A DNA stretch of 64,000 nt from Flavobacterium aestivum (GTDB lineage: Bacteria > Bacteroidota > Bacteroidia > Flavobacteriales > Flavobacteriaceae). The notes beneath the pieces are model-generated. The model searched no databases. It saw only the letters and a program-made list of their open reading frames with translations, and was not told the DNA's origin. The stretch covers positions 1,860,001 through 1,924,000 of the forward strand of contig NZ_CP113977.2 in the NCBI RefSeq assembly GCF_026870175.2, written 5' to 3'. A program made the translations under genes and the position numbers. Shown one piece after another: positions 55,497 to 63,723 of this stretch (position 1 is the first letter of the stretch; every line of letters begins with the position of its first letter).

Positions 55497-56123
55497 ATGA
55501 TGACACTCTTTAATGACACCGAAATTTTCACATGCAGAACAGGTGGTAAAAAAATATTTGACGTACCTGATGCTGATTTACTATTGATTGACAATTTTTT
55601 TACTAAGGAAGAATCTGATCAGTATTATAATATTTTACTTCATGAAACCAAATGGCAAGAGTATGAAATGCCGATGTATGACAAAGTAGTTACAGCTCCC
55701 AGAATGGTCTCATGGTATGGCAATACGAATCGAAGTTCCCGAAAACCCAACCTCAACTGGCCTACGGAATTGCTGGTCATAAGGGAAAGGGTAGAAAATG
55801 AGACTCAGATGAATTTCAATGCCGTATTACTTAATCTGTATAGAAATGGGAATGACGGAGTATCGTGGCATAGTGATAAAACCGACAGCAGCAATAAAAA
55901 TATGAATATAGCCTCAGTAACATTTGGAGAAACACGTTTATTTCGCTTGCGTCATAAATTTTTGAAACATATTCCGCAGATAGAAATCCCTTTGCATCAT
56001 GGGACTTTCTTGTTAATGGCAGGCAATACCAACACGTATTGGGAGCATCAGGTACCTAAAACGGCTAGGGATGTATTGCCAAGGATCAATTTAACTTTTC
56101 GTCAGGTCAGTCTCAAGCAATAG
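55497..56123 (+). CDS. alkB: AlkB-family DNA repair dioxygenase
   Basis: The 208-aa protein has the Fe(II)/2-oxoglutarate dioxygenase triad His125 and Asp127 (SWHSDKTD) and His184 (YWEHQV). The AlkB signature RxNxTxR is at 196-202 (RINLTFR). It reverses alkylation damage in single-stranded DNA and RNA. It closes the damage operon, 31 nt after the polymerase. Confidence 0.9.
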   Translation: MMTLFNDTEIFTCRTGGKKIFDVPDADLLLIDNFFTKEESDQYYNILLHETKWQEYEMPMYDKVVTAPRMVSWYGNTNRSSRKPNLNWPTELLVIRERVENETQMNFNAVLLNLYRNGNDGVSWHSDKTDSSNKNMNIASVTFGETRLFRLRHKFLKHIPQIEIPLHHGTFLLMAGNTNTYWEHQVPKTARDVLPRINLTFRQVSLKQ

Positions 56124-56169
56124 CGATTTTATTATTTTATTACAAGTCAAAAAGCTGGTTTTAATTTAT

Positions 56170-56177
56170 TATATTTG
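56170..56177 (+). promoter_or_regulatory. Candidate -7 box of the second trypsin operon
   Basis: TATATTTG fits TAnnTTTG, 13 nt before a small ORF at 56191 and 111 nt before the trypsin ATG. No clear -33 element is seen. Confidence 0.3.
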
Positions 56178-56190
56178 AAAGAGATGGGAT

Positions 56191-56292
56191 ATGAAAAACA
56201 GGATTTATCATAACGATCTACCTAAAAATAGATGTATTATGACAAACCAGTTCCTGCAAGCCTATGTGAGACCCTACAATAATAGAATATGA
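56191..56292 (+). CDS. Short ORF overlapping the trypsin start
   Basis: The ATG at 56191 opens a 33-residue frame (MKNRIYHNDLPKNRCIM and onward) that ends with a TGA overlapping the trypsin gene's ATG (ATGA). This could couple translation of the two. There is no homology I recognise; it may be a chance ORF. Confidence 0.25.
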   Translation: MKNRIYHNDLPKNRCIMTNQFLQAYVRPYNNRI

Positions 56293-57278
56293 TACCAGAA
56301 GCAGCATGGGACTTAATCCCTGAAAAAATAGAAGCTCCAGATTGGGCTATACGAATTGCCGAGAAATCAAACTTGGAAGGAAGACAGTTAAGAGCATATT
56401 TATTTGCAACAGAACTCATTTCAGATTTCTTAGACAGATTTGAAGATAAGCACTACCTTATTACACATTATTTTGAAAGATTTAGAGTAGTTGATATTTC
56501 AGCAGGTTTTATACCTAACTATTCAAAGAGAAGAAAACAAGAAATAGATTTTTCAAAATATGAAGATTATGCTTTTGGGCTTATTATCGGTGTTGATGCC
56601 GACTACTATGATGAAACCAGCTATCCTTTTGGCGAATTTGGAAGTAGAGGGCCGATAGATAAACGAAATCCATTTATTTTAGAACGTAGAATAATTGAGT
56701 ATCACAATAAACCTGATATAACTTCACCTTCTATGGCAGTAAGCAGTTGTTTTGTAAAACCCAAAAGAGGGAAAACATTTTATTATAATAATCCTTGGAA
56801 TTCAGGGCTTCTTTCGGTAAGACATGCTTTCGGACCCAATTTTCAGATAGGAACAAATGTTATTTTATCTGACGGTACACAAAGTTCTGTTGTTGAGATT
56901 GACCAATATTCGTCAAATATTGATGCAGCAATAATTGATTACCAAAACTTACCAAACAACTTAACTCCAATTAGTTTGGCAAGTCCTGTTGCACCAGGAG
57001 ACAATATAACTGTAAAGACTTCATCTTCGTCATTTAATGCAACTGTCTTACGAATATTCGAACATCCATCTTCTTATAGCTCTTTATTTGGACATAGGAT
57101 CTTCATTGACAATACAGGCGTTGCAGGAGACAGTGGTTCTTTAGCGATTAAACGAAATGGAACTAGTGATGAAGCAGTAGGATTATATATTGGTTGCCTG
57201 AAAATTAATCCAGATGAAGGAATTATCCAATCAATGAGACAAATAGAAAGTGCATTTGAGTTAGAAATTTTCAATTAA
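56289..57278 (+). CDS. Soluble trypsin-like protease of a Trypco conflict system
   Basis: The 329-aa protein has an N-terminal alpha-helical region (residues 1-140) and a C-terminal trypsin-like domain. The triad is His179 (SVRHAF), Asp212 (NIDAAI) and Ser282 (AGDSGSL). The next gene, 4 nt downstream, encodes a Trypco1-like protein, and this pair is a described trypsin-co-occurring arrangement in prokaryotic conflict systems. The substrate is unknown. No transmembrane segment is visible, unlike the protease at 41.5 kb. Confidence 0.8.
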   Translation: MIPEAAWDLIPEKIEAPDWAIRIAEKSNLEGRQLRAYLFATELISDFLDRFEDKHYLITHYFERFRVVDISAGFIPNYSKRRKQEIDFSKYEDYAFGLIIGVDADYYDETSYPFGEFGSRGPIDKRNPFILERRIIEYHNKPDITSPSMAVSSCFVKPKRGKTFYYNNPWNSGLLSVRHAFGPNFQIGTNVILSDGTQSSVVEIDQYSSNIDAAIIDYQNLPNNLTPISLASPVAPGDNITVKTSSSSFNATVLRIFEHPSSYSSLFGHRIFIDNTGVAGDSGSLAIKRNGTSDEAVGLYIGCLKINPDEGIIQSMRQIESAFELEIFN

Positions 57279-57282
57279 CAAT

Positions 57283-57606
57283 ATGAGCAAGATTAAAATT
57301 ATCACTAATTCTACTACTCAATTGGTAACCCCAAATAGAGGTGGTGGAGAAGAACAAAGTTTGACAAACAATGCGATTAAAAAAGTTGGACAAGCAATTG
57401 AAGTTAGTGCTGAAACTATTGAAGAGCAAATTTTAGGTATTCTACAAGTGTTCAACTCAACTTTTGACAAAATTGAAACATCTGCAAGCAAATACAAAAT
57501 TGACGAGTTTTCATTGAGTTTAGCGATTTCAGCTGAAGGAAATATTGGACTTGTTTCAGCAGGTGCAGAGGCTACTATTGAAGTGAAATTTAAGAAAACA
57601 ACCTAA
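57283..57606 (+). CDS. Trypco1 (CU044_2847-like) protein
   Basis: The 107-aa protein fits Trypco1: a short beta start (IKIITNSTTQLV), a helical middle, and the conserved end SLSLAISAEGNIGLVSAGAEATIEVKF. The family is encoded beside trypsin-like proteases and is thought to report or transmit a signal to them. It is 4 nt after the protease gene, so both are one operon. Confidence 0.75.
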   Translation: MSKIKIITNSTTQLVTPNRGGGEEQSLTNNAIKKVGQAIEVSAETIEEQILGILQVFNSTFDKIETSASKYKIDEFSLSLAISAEGNIGLVSAGAEATIEVKFKKTT

Positions 57607-57769
57607 CAACCGAGCAGGTAACATGTGTTTGGCTCAATGGCGGGTGATGTGGTTAATTGAACATTCTACCTCGTATCAACTTTTGTGGTGTATTGACAAT
57701 TTTGTGCTCCGAAATCTGCCACCCAAAACGTTAGTGGTAATTTTACAACTCTCTACTAAAAAATAACTA

Positions 57770-58231
57770 ATGGAAGATTATAGCGATTTTGACAGACTGA
57801 CTTTGACAATATTTGACAATAAAATATCTTCATTCTTTGATAAATCTAATGATTTGCCTTTAAAATCTTTTCATAAGAGATTAACAAAGAAAAATGTTTC
57901 AAAAATCTATGTTATAAAACACGAAAGTGACTTTTTATACGTCGGAACAACAACTCAATCTTTATCATCGAGATTTAGATATGGATTGAAAGCTGATGGA
58001 AAAAATGGCTATCATGGGTATAAATGGAAAGGGAAAGAAAGTGTTGATTTATATGCATGGTGTTTTGAAACGCTAAGTAAAATTGAGATAGAAAATATTG
58101 AAGCAGAATTATCTCTTCTTATTAGAATAAAAACAGGGAAATGGCCTCAAAAACAAAACGAAATTCATTTTAATAATGAGTTCCATAATGGAAAAGGGAT
58201 AGCTGAAAAAATGTTTGAGCATATTAATTAA
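57770..58231 (+). CDS. GIY-YIG-like nuclease
   Basis: The 153-aa protein has a GIY-YIG-type sequence: SKIYVIKHESDFLYVGTT near residues 44-60 in place of GIY and YIG, a conserved Arg in LSSRFRYGL, a Glu in IEAELS and the final Asn in QNEIHFN. Such domains cut DNA and occur in phage, ICE and restriction contexts. It stands alone here, after the Trypco pair. Confidence 0.65.
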   Translation: MEDYSDFDRLTLTIFDNKISSFFDKSNDLPLKSFHKRLTKKNVSKIYVIKHESDFLYVGTTTQSLSSRFRYGLKADGKNGYHGYKWKGKESVDLYAWCFETLSKIEIENIEAELSLLIRIKTGKWPQKQNEIHFNNEFHNGKGIAEKMFEHIN

Positions 58232-58350
58232 AAACCGCCATCAACAGCTATTTTGAACAATAACTGGTTTTATTTTTCTTAGCCGGAAATTACTCAAATG
58301 GAAATTTACATATCTTTACATCTAAGCTTTAAACTGCTGCTAGTGTATAA

Positions 58351-58422
58351 GATTCAGATTATCAAGAATTAGTGGATAGAGAACCTAGTCCAATTGAGGA
58401 AATAAATATTGAACTTTTATAA
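58351..58422 (+). pseudogene. Short C-terminal gene remnant
   Basis: A frame opens after a stop and encodes DYQELVDREPSPIEEINIELL before a TAA. It looks like the tail of a lost protein. No start or body remains, and its family is not recognised. Confidence 0.2.
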
Positions 58423-58440
58423 AAGTATAAATAAACGATT

Positions 58441-58833
58441 ATGAAAAGAATAGTATTTTTTGTAATTATTGGTTTAGCATCAATTACGGCTTTTGCTCAG
58501 AATACTGATGGAGCACCTATGCAAAATATTTCGACAGACAGTAATCTTGTGTACCGCCTTTTTTCTACACGAAATATGTATACATTTATCAAATTGGATA
58601 CAAGAAACGGACAAATGTGGCAAGTTCAATGGAGCACAGAAAGCAAATCTAGGTTTGAGACTATTCTATCTGATATCTCTCTAGTAAATAAAGATGAAGA
58701 GAAGAATGGTAGATTCTTTCTTTATCCAACAACAAACATATATAATTTCATTCTGCTCGACCAAATAGACGGTAGAACGTGGCAGGTACAATGGGGAAAA
58801 GAAGAGAATAGAGCAGTAATCCGAATATATTAA
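58441..58833 (+). CDS. Exported small protein with a duplicated domain
   Basis: The 130-aa product has a signal peptide (MKRIVFFVIIGLASITAFAQ). Two similar units follow, YRLFSTRNMYTFIKLD with GQMWQVQWS and GRFFLYPTTNIYNFILLD with GRTWQVQWG, so the mature protein is an internal duplication of about 45 residues. Its function is unknown. It lies just ahead of the tra operon terminator on the opposite strand. Confidence 0.5.
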   Translation: MKRIVFFVIIGLASITAFAQNTDGAPMQNISTDSNLVYRLFSTRNMYTFIKLDTRNGQMWQVQWSTESKSRFETILSDISLVNKDEEKNGRFFLYPTTNIYNFILLDQIDGRTWQVQWGKEENRAVIRIY

Positions 58834-58968
58834 AGAAATTTTGTTAGAATTGATGACGAAGATTTTAAGATATGTCAAACTGTTTCATAGCTGGTAAAGT
58901 GTTCAACACTTAATTACTCCTGTTGAACTATTTTTTACAAATGGAGTACTCCTAAAACAAATCATAAA

Positions 58969-58999
58969 AATTGACCTGCTATATTTTAGCAGGTCAATT
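58969..58999 (-). terminator. Intrinsic terminator of the tra operon
   Basis: A 13-bp perfect stem, AATTGACCTGCTA and TAGCAGGTCAATT, has a 5-nt loop and a T-run on the minus-strand side. It lies 26 nt beyond the traQ stop. Confidence 0.8.
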
Positions 59000-59024
59000 C
59001 ACTTTATAATAATTATTAATAAAT

Positions 59025-59486
59025 TTATCTATTTATACTGTTTAACTGAAAGTTTACCTGTCTCTCATTGCCAAAAGTATCAGAAACCCAAACAGTGAAA
59101 GACTGTGTCACAAAGGACTGTGATGTATAATACAAACGGAATTGCTCTGCTGGTATAGAATATAAATTATTGGGAACAAAAGCATGCTGTTGGCCGAATC
59201 TTAGCAGACCTAGACCATCATATTGAAAATAACGGATAAAATACTGGGTACCGCTATATTTATCAGTTCTTTGAATTGCAAGTCTTATTTCAACAGTATC
59301 ACCATTTGCAATTGCCTGTGGTATTGGCATTACACTAACTTCAAATGGAAAATCTTTCTGGATTTTCAAATCCTCTTTCTCACAGGAAGAAAAGAGACTT
59401 GCGCTTAGCATTACGGCAAAAAATAGCCATAGATATTTAAAATGTACTGTATAACCGAAGTTTTTGTAATTGAATATTGATTTCAT
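59025..59486 (-). CDS. traQ: Conjugative transposon protein TraQ (DUF3872)
   Basis: I use the ATG at 59486 because it follows traO by 10 nt and gives a lipoprotein-like N-terminus (LWLFFAVMLSASLFSSCEKE); the longer frame runs back into traO. The 153-aa product (FPFEVSVMPIPQAIANGDTVEIRLAI, RYFQYDG, then QQHAFVPNNLYSI) is DUF3872/TraQ of Bacteroidetes conjugative elements. It is an accessory component of the transfer apparatus. Confidence 0.85.
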   Translation of the reverse strand: MKSIFNYKNFGYTVHFKYLWLFFAVMLSASLFSSCEKEDLKIQKDFPFEVSVMPIPQAIANGDTVEIRLAIQRTDKYSGTQYFIRYFQYDGLGLLRFGQQHAFVPNNLYSIPAEQFRLYYTSQSFVTQSFTVWVSDTFGNERQVNFQLNSINR

Positions 59487-59496
59487 AATGATTGTT

Positions 59497-60057
59497 TTAA
59501 AAATTATATCGTAAACCCACACCTGTTGAGGATCGAAGTTGCTCCAATGATGTTCCCCAGAATACTTTTGTCCTTGCCTGAAATAGCAATACAAAATGTT
59601 CTGATAAATAAGTTTCCAAAGACAGTTTTCCTCCCGCACCATAGATAAAGTTTTCTTCATTTAGAATCTTTGCACCATCATAGAGGACGTCATTTCCACG
59701 ATTTATGGTTTCGTAACCAATGAGCCCTGTGATGGCTGCATTTAGGGAAATATTTTTTCGTATATCTCCGAACAGATAAAAACTGTAACCACCTTCTATA
59801 CTGTATGTTTCCTGTGGTATTCTCAGCTCTTTGTATGTTGAATATTGATGGGTATATTCCAATGCCCATAATCGGTAATTACCGTTTCTGCCATTTATGG
59901 TCAGCCCTATGTTGAGGTAATAATTCCTGTCGGAATCGTAACGGGATAGGGTTCCGGCATTAATTTCCAGTCCTTTTTGTTTGGGCAGCATTCGCTGTGC
60001 TTGCACCATGATGCTGCTTATTACTATAAACAGCACCGTTAATAGATACTTTTTCAT
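59497..60057 (-). CDS. traO: Conjugative transposon protein TraO
   Basis: The 186-aa protein has a signal peptide (MKKYLLTVLFIVISSIMVQAQ) and a beta-rich body ending in the aromatic, barrel-like VGLRYNF. This fits TraO, an outer-membrane component of the Bacteroidetes conjugation machine. It is one of a run of tra genes all on the minus strand in the order J-K-unknown-L-M-N-O-Q. Confidence 0.85.
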   Translation of the reverse strand: MKKYLLTVLFIVISSIMVQAQRMLPKQKGLEINAGTLSRYDSDRNYYLNIGLTINGRNGNYRLWALEYTHQYSTYKELRIPQETYSIEGGYSFYLFGDIRKNISLNAAITGLIGYETINRGNDVLYDGAKILNEENFIYGAGGKLSLETYLSEHFVLLFQARTKVFWGTSLEQLRSSTGVGLRYNF

Positions 60058-60080
60058 GTATTGTTTTTTTATTGAGGTTA

Positions 60081-60974
60081 CTATATTTTCAAGTGCATAT
60101 CCTTAATTAGTCTGGCTCTTATCAAATCCGAATTTTCCACCTGAAGTGTCTGATGCCTGCCACCGTTCTTCTCGAATATCTCAATCTGCAGTACCTTATC
60201 ATCGGAAATGGTAAACTGATTCAGCAGAAACACATTTTGTTCGACTGTTTTTCCAGCAATCTCATCTAGCGGCTTGTAAGTACGGAGTGGTATCATTGGT
60301 CTTTCCTGTACTACAGTACGTCTGGCTAACTTTTTATCGACTACCTTGAAATTGATAAAATCAATTTGGTAAGGTACATTGGTGTAGTTGATGATTTCCG
60401 TGTGGAAATAGTACTTCCCATTGTGGATATAAATGCCTTTTAGGGTAAACTGTATACCGAAACTTTTAGCTCCGATATGCTTTATAATATGCTTATCCCT
60501 TTTGTAAATGGTTTCCAATATTAAGCCTGCCAATGAGGGTGAGTTGTTTCCGAGTTCCTCAAAAAGCACATCGTTTCCGCTTGTCTTGTCCACAGCTTTT
60601 TGCATCGACTGCAGATCATAACTCAGCGTCTGTGGACAGGAATTGTAACACACATTGAAATTGTAAAAACGCCCGTCGTTGGTAATCACGGAAAAATTAG
60701 TTTCTGGTTCAAATTCTCTTACCGATGCTTTTATACGAAGCACATTTTCTGCTTCCTCAGCCTTTGAGGCAATCAAGTAATCACTTCCAAGATCTACATA
60801 ACGGATTGCGGTTGGGAAAATCAGATGGGAAGTCTTATCGTAAGTGACTTCCATTTGATAGGGTGCGATCTCGCCCAAAGCAAGCGGCGACTTTACAATG
60901 TCCTGCGCAACGCATGGTACGACAGAGCCAATCATCAAGGCATAAGCCCAAAAGGTTTTAAAAAGGTTTTTCAT
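60081..60974 (-). CDS. traN: Conjugative transposon protein TraN
   Basis: The 297-aa protein has a signal peptide (ALMIGSVVPCVAQ) and the TraN opening SHLIFPTAIRYVDLGSDYLIA, followed by the TNVPYQIDFINFKVVD motif. TraN works in the outer part of the transfer channel (comparable to VirB9). It lies 25 nt after traM and 23 nt before traO. Confidence 0.9.
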   Translation of the reverse strand: MKNLFKTFWAYALMIGSVVPCVAQDIVKSPLALGEIAPYQMEVTYDKTSHLIFPTAIRYVDLGSDYLIASKAEEAENVLRIKASVREFEPETNFSVITNDGRFYNFNVCYNSCPQTLSYDLQSMQKAVDKTSGNDVLFEELGNNSPSLAGLILETIYKRDKHIIKHIGAKSFGIQFTLKGIYIHNGKYYFHTEIINYTNVPYQIDFINFKVVDKKLARRTVVQERPMIPLRTYKPLDEIAGKTVEQNVFLLNQFTISDDKVLQIEIFEKNGGRHQTLQVENSDLIRARLIKDMHLKI

Positions 60975-60999
60975 TATTTAATTGATTTTAAGTTTATTA

Positions 61000-62340
61000 T
61001 TATTTTTTAGACACCAGAAACAGTTGATGTCCTGCCTTTAAGGTAACTTTGGGTGTCCTTACTTTTTTAGAGAAATAACCCGAAATTCCCTGAACTACTC
61101 CTTTGCCCATTTCTGCGGCTATTTGCTGTCCCGCCGACTGGGTCAGCATTAAGCTTGTTCCTGATTGTTGACTCATATGACCGGCCATTTCACTAAGGGC
61201 ATTCATTTCGGGTGAATAGGGCACCGACAAACCTTGTTGACCATCAAGGTCATAAATGGTGATATCAACAGGTATAATATTGCCGTCCAGTTCTATGGAA
61301 GAAATCTTTAATTGAAGTCGTCCCGCCTGAATCTTACTATTAGCAGTTAGAATTGTGCCCTTAGCAATTATACGGTTAGGTGTTTTAGCAGGCTCCAATA
61401 GACGCAGCTTTACCATGCTTTCGCCGATAATGGTTTGTGTTTCCTGTACACAGGCTTTAATACTGTTCTTTGGCTGTATCACTTGCTGCGCCGAATCTGC
61501 AGTATAAAACCTGCGGTTTCTCTTTGTGCTCCAGTCTGCCAAAAAGATACTATCGCTGGGTTCACGGTACAGGGATGATACAGTACTTTTTCTTGCCGGG
61601 GTGAATGCAGCAAAATATTCCTTCTGTGTAGCTGAAGCACTAATAGCACTAGTACTGTTGCTGTTTGAGCCCTGATTGGTATTAGCTGTTGAAGGAAGAT
61701 ACTTGGCAGCCATCTGATAGGATTTCTCCATGAGTGCCAGTTGGTCTGCTGCGGTTACACTGGCAGGTACTTCCTTTTCAGCCAGCTTTTCCTTTAGCTC
61801 GTCCACTTGTTTACGGAGCTCCTGTGTTTGGTCATTATTGTCCTGATAGAAAGAACTCAGTGTGCTTTGTGCATTGCGATAGCTGTTCAGTGCCGGATTG
61901 CCAGTTTTTCCAGTACCACCTCTAGTTCCACTTCCTGGGCCTTCTTCATCAGCCAGCGCTTCTGTTGTATCATCGGATGAAGTGTCTTCATTCCAATAGT
62001 CGGACAGTGTAGTAAGAGCTTTGCGTTTTTCCTGCTCTTTCTGTTCCAGCATGTCCTGTTCGTAGGCCTTTTGTTTGTCCGCCTGCATTCCTGCATCGCT
62101 CGCCTCTGGAACGGCATCGTTCAATCCGATGTCTTCGATTTCCTTTTTCTCTGAAGACGGCTTAAATATCAGGTACATACAGCCAAAAAACACTATGCCC
62201 ATTAAAACGAATATCAGTGGCTTTTTAAGCCTTTCCCTATTGCTCTTTTTATCATCGGACAGATGATTGGAAGCTTTGTTTTGCCCGCCTTCGTCAACAA
62301 GAATGCTGACCTTTTTTTCATTTTCCTTCATAAATTTCAT
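61000..62340 (-). CDS. traM: Conjugative transposon protein TraM
   Basis: The 446-aa protein has one N-terminal transmembrane segment (IFVLMGIVFFGCMYLIF) and a charged, Gln/Ser-rich linker with a coiled-coil stretch. The C-terminal domain (KAGRLQLKISSIELDGNIIPVDI-type, then TLKAGHQLFLV) is that of TraM. It corresponds to the VirB10-like bridge between the two membranes. It overlaps traL by 23 nt. Confidence 0.9.
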   Translation of the reverse strand: MKFMKENEKKVSILVDEGGQNKASNHLSDDKKSNRERLKKPLIFVLMGIVFFGCMYLIFKPSSEKKEIEDIGLNDAVPEASDAGMQADKQKAYEQDMLEQKEQEKRKALTTLSDYWNEDTSSDDTTEALADEEGPGSGTRGGTGKTGNPALNSYRNAQSTLSSFYQDNNDQTQELRKQVDELKEKLAEKEVPASVTAADQLALMEKSYQMAAKYLPSTANTNQGSNSNSTSAISASATQKEYFAAFTPARKSTVSSLYREPSDSIFLADWSTKRNRRFYTADSAQQVIQPKNSIKACVQETQTIIGESMVKLRLLEPAKTPNRIIAKGTILTANSKIQAGRLQLKISSIELDGNIIPVDITIYDLDGQQGLSVPYSPEMNALSEMAGHMSQQSGTSLMLTQSAGQQIAAEMGKGVVQGISGYFSKKVRTPKVTLKAGHQLFLVSKK

Positions 62341-62605
62341 TTTTTAGGATTATTGATAATGTGTCCTGTAACTTCACAGGACTTTCTTTGTTTTTCAGCA
62401 CAGGGTTCTCGATATGCTTTATAACCATCTTGTTCTCAGATTTTGCTGTATCGTACCATACTTTACAAATTACCCCTACCGTCAGTAGCACATACCCTGA
62501 AAAAAAATACAGGGTATATCGGTGCTGTCTGTGTAAAGGCAAAGCCCTCCAATGTTCATCTTGCTTGTCAAACCACTTGTCCATATTTACTCTTAATTTT
62601 TTCAT
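62318..62605 (-). CDS. traL: Conjugative transposon protein TraL
   Basis: The 95-aa protein has a WFDKQDEHWRALPLHRQHRY segment, one transmembrane helix (LYFFSGYVLLTVGVICKVW) and a short tail, as in TraL proteins (sometimes misannotated as nitrogen regulatory IIA). It overlaps the start of traM. Confidence 0.75.
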   Translation of the reverse strand: MKKLRVNMDKWFDKQDEHWRALPLHRQHRYTLYFFSGYVLLTVGVICKVWYDTAKSENKMVIKHIENPVLKNKESPVKLQDTLSIILKNEIYEGK

Positions 62606-62625
62606 ACTTTAATGATTATAGATTA

Positions 62626-63063
62626 TCACATTCTAAATCCTCTTTTTCGGGGAGCAATCTCTTCTGTAGGTTTTTCAGATACTTGAGCAATAGCTTCCTT
62701 TATTGTCGGAACCGAACTTGCAGTAAGATTTGCCAGTTTAGATTGCTTCAATAATTGCCCGTAACGGTCTGTTCTTGTTATATACATTTCTGTTTCCTCT
62801 AAATTGAATTTCCCATTCTCATATCTTACCCACATATTACACTGAACCTTTGGCTTGTCTTCACCATTCCATTCGAGGTAGGTAGATAAATGCAGATGAT
62901 TTGCTAATAGTGGAGCATCATTACCATTTTTCCAGGCTTCCAAAAATCCATTAATGCTATCCTTTAGTTTGCCCGCACAACAGCTCTCTGTATGGAAATA
63001 TCCATCATATCCCTTATCTGTTAGGTTTTTTGCAAATGTGTCTAAATCAAGTAACTGTTTCAT
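62626..63063 (-). CDS. ICE-associated protein of unknown function (between traK and traL)
   Basis: The 145-aa protein is soluble with an acidic middle (LSTYLEWNGEDKPKVQ, then MYITRTDRYGQLLKQ) and a basic tail (APRKRGFRM). It lies in the tra operon between traK and traL with gaps of 12-20 nt, so it is likely transferred and expressed with them. I recognise no family. Confidence 0.5.
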   Translation of the reverse strand: MKQLLDLDTFAKNLTDKGYDGYFHTESCCAGKLKDSINGFLEAWKNGNDAPLLANHLHLSTYLEWNGEDKPKVQCNMWVRYENGKFNLEETEMYITRTDRYGQLLKQSKLANLTASSVPTIKEAIAQVSEKPTEEIAPRKRGFRM

Positions 63064-63075
63064 ATCCTTTAATTT

Positions 63076-63699
63076 CTAGCGTTCAATGACTTCAATGTCC
63101 TTGTTCTCAACCACAGCGAATTTTTCAATATTGAAACCTTGTGGGTTATTGTCCGAACGAACGGAGTTTACCAGAAAGCAAGACGTAACCAGATTACGTC
63201 TTGTTACGTTGCTGGAACGGATGATGAACTGTTTAGCATAGGTGCGTACAGCATAGGGATAGATATCGAAGTTGCAGACCACACTATCTATTTCAATACG
63301 CTGTTGCACATTGCCCGATATGATGCGGTTGAAATACCCTTTTTCCGAAAGGTCCTTGTAATAATCGAAGGCGCTTTTATCGGCTAGATTGAATGCGCGC
63401 TTCATATTATTTTCAATGGCGTTCTTATCGGGAGCGAGCGTAAAGAACAGTTCGTGGAAACGTCTTACGTGTTCACGAGCTTCTACAGGACGGTTGATGG
63501 AGGCATCCTGTGCGAGTGCCAGCATCAATGATTTGCCATTGTCCAGGACATAGATTTTCTGCCTTTGCTGTTCCGCAAAGCGGTAGGAATGCCATACGGC
63601 ATATCCTGTGACCGCTGTGCAGAGTACAGCAAACACAATAGCATACAATCTGATTTGCCTGAAACTGTTTTCTATATTTCTTAGCGTTTTAAATTCCAT
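63076..63699 (-). CDS. traK: Conjugative transposon protein TraK
   Basis: The 207-aa protein has an N-terminal transmembrane segment (YAIVFAVLCTAVTGYAVW) and the TraK body (VYVLDNGKSLMLALAQD-type, then FHELFFTLAPDKNAI and NRIISGNVQQRIEID). It is the VirB8-like inner-membrane component. Confidence 0.9.
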   Translation of the reverse strand: MEFKTLRNIENSFRQIRLYAIVFAVLCTAVTGYAVWHSYRFAEQQRQKIYVLDNGKSLMLALAQDASINRPVEAREHVRRFHELFFTLAPDKNAIENNMKRAFNLADKSAFDYYKDLSEKGYFNRIISGNVQQRIEIDSVVCNFDIYPYAVRTYAKQFIIRSSNVTRRNLVTSCFLVNSVRSDNNPQGFNIEKFAVVENKDIEVIER

Positions 63700-63723
63700 T
63701 TTTTACTGATTAATCATTTTACA

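Noticed and set aside
57604..57750. attC-like integron site between Trypco1 and the GIY-YIG gene
   Set aside because: CTAAC and GTTAG ends are present, but the inner spacing does not fit an attC core and no integron integrase is seen.
59487..59660. N-terminal extension of the TraQ frame
   Set aside because: It runs back through the end of traO; the lipoprotein-like signal begins at 59486.
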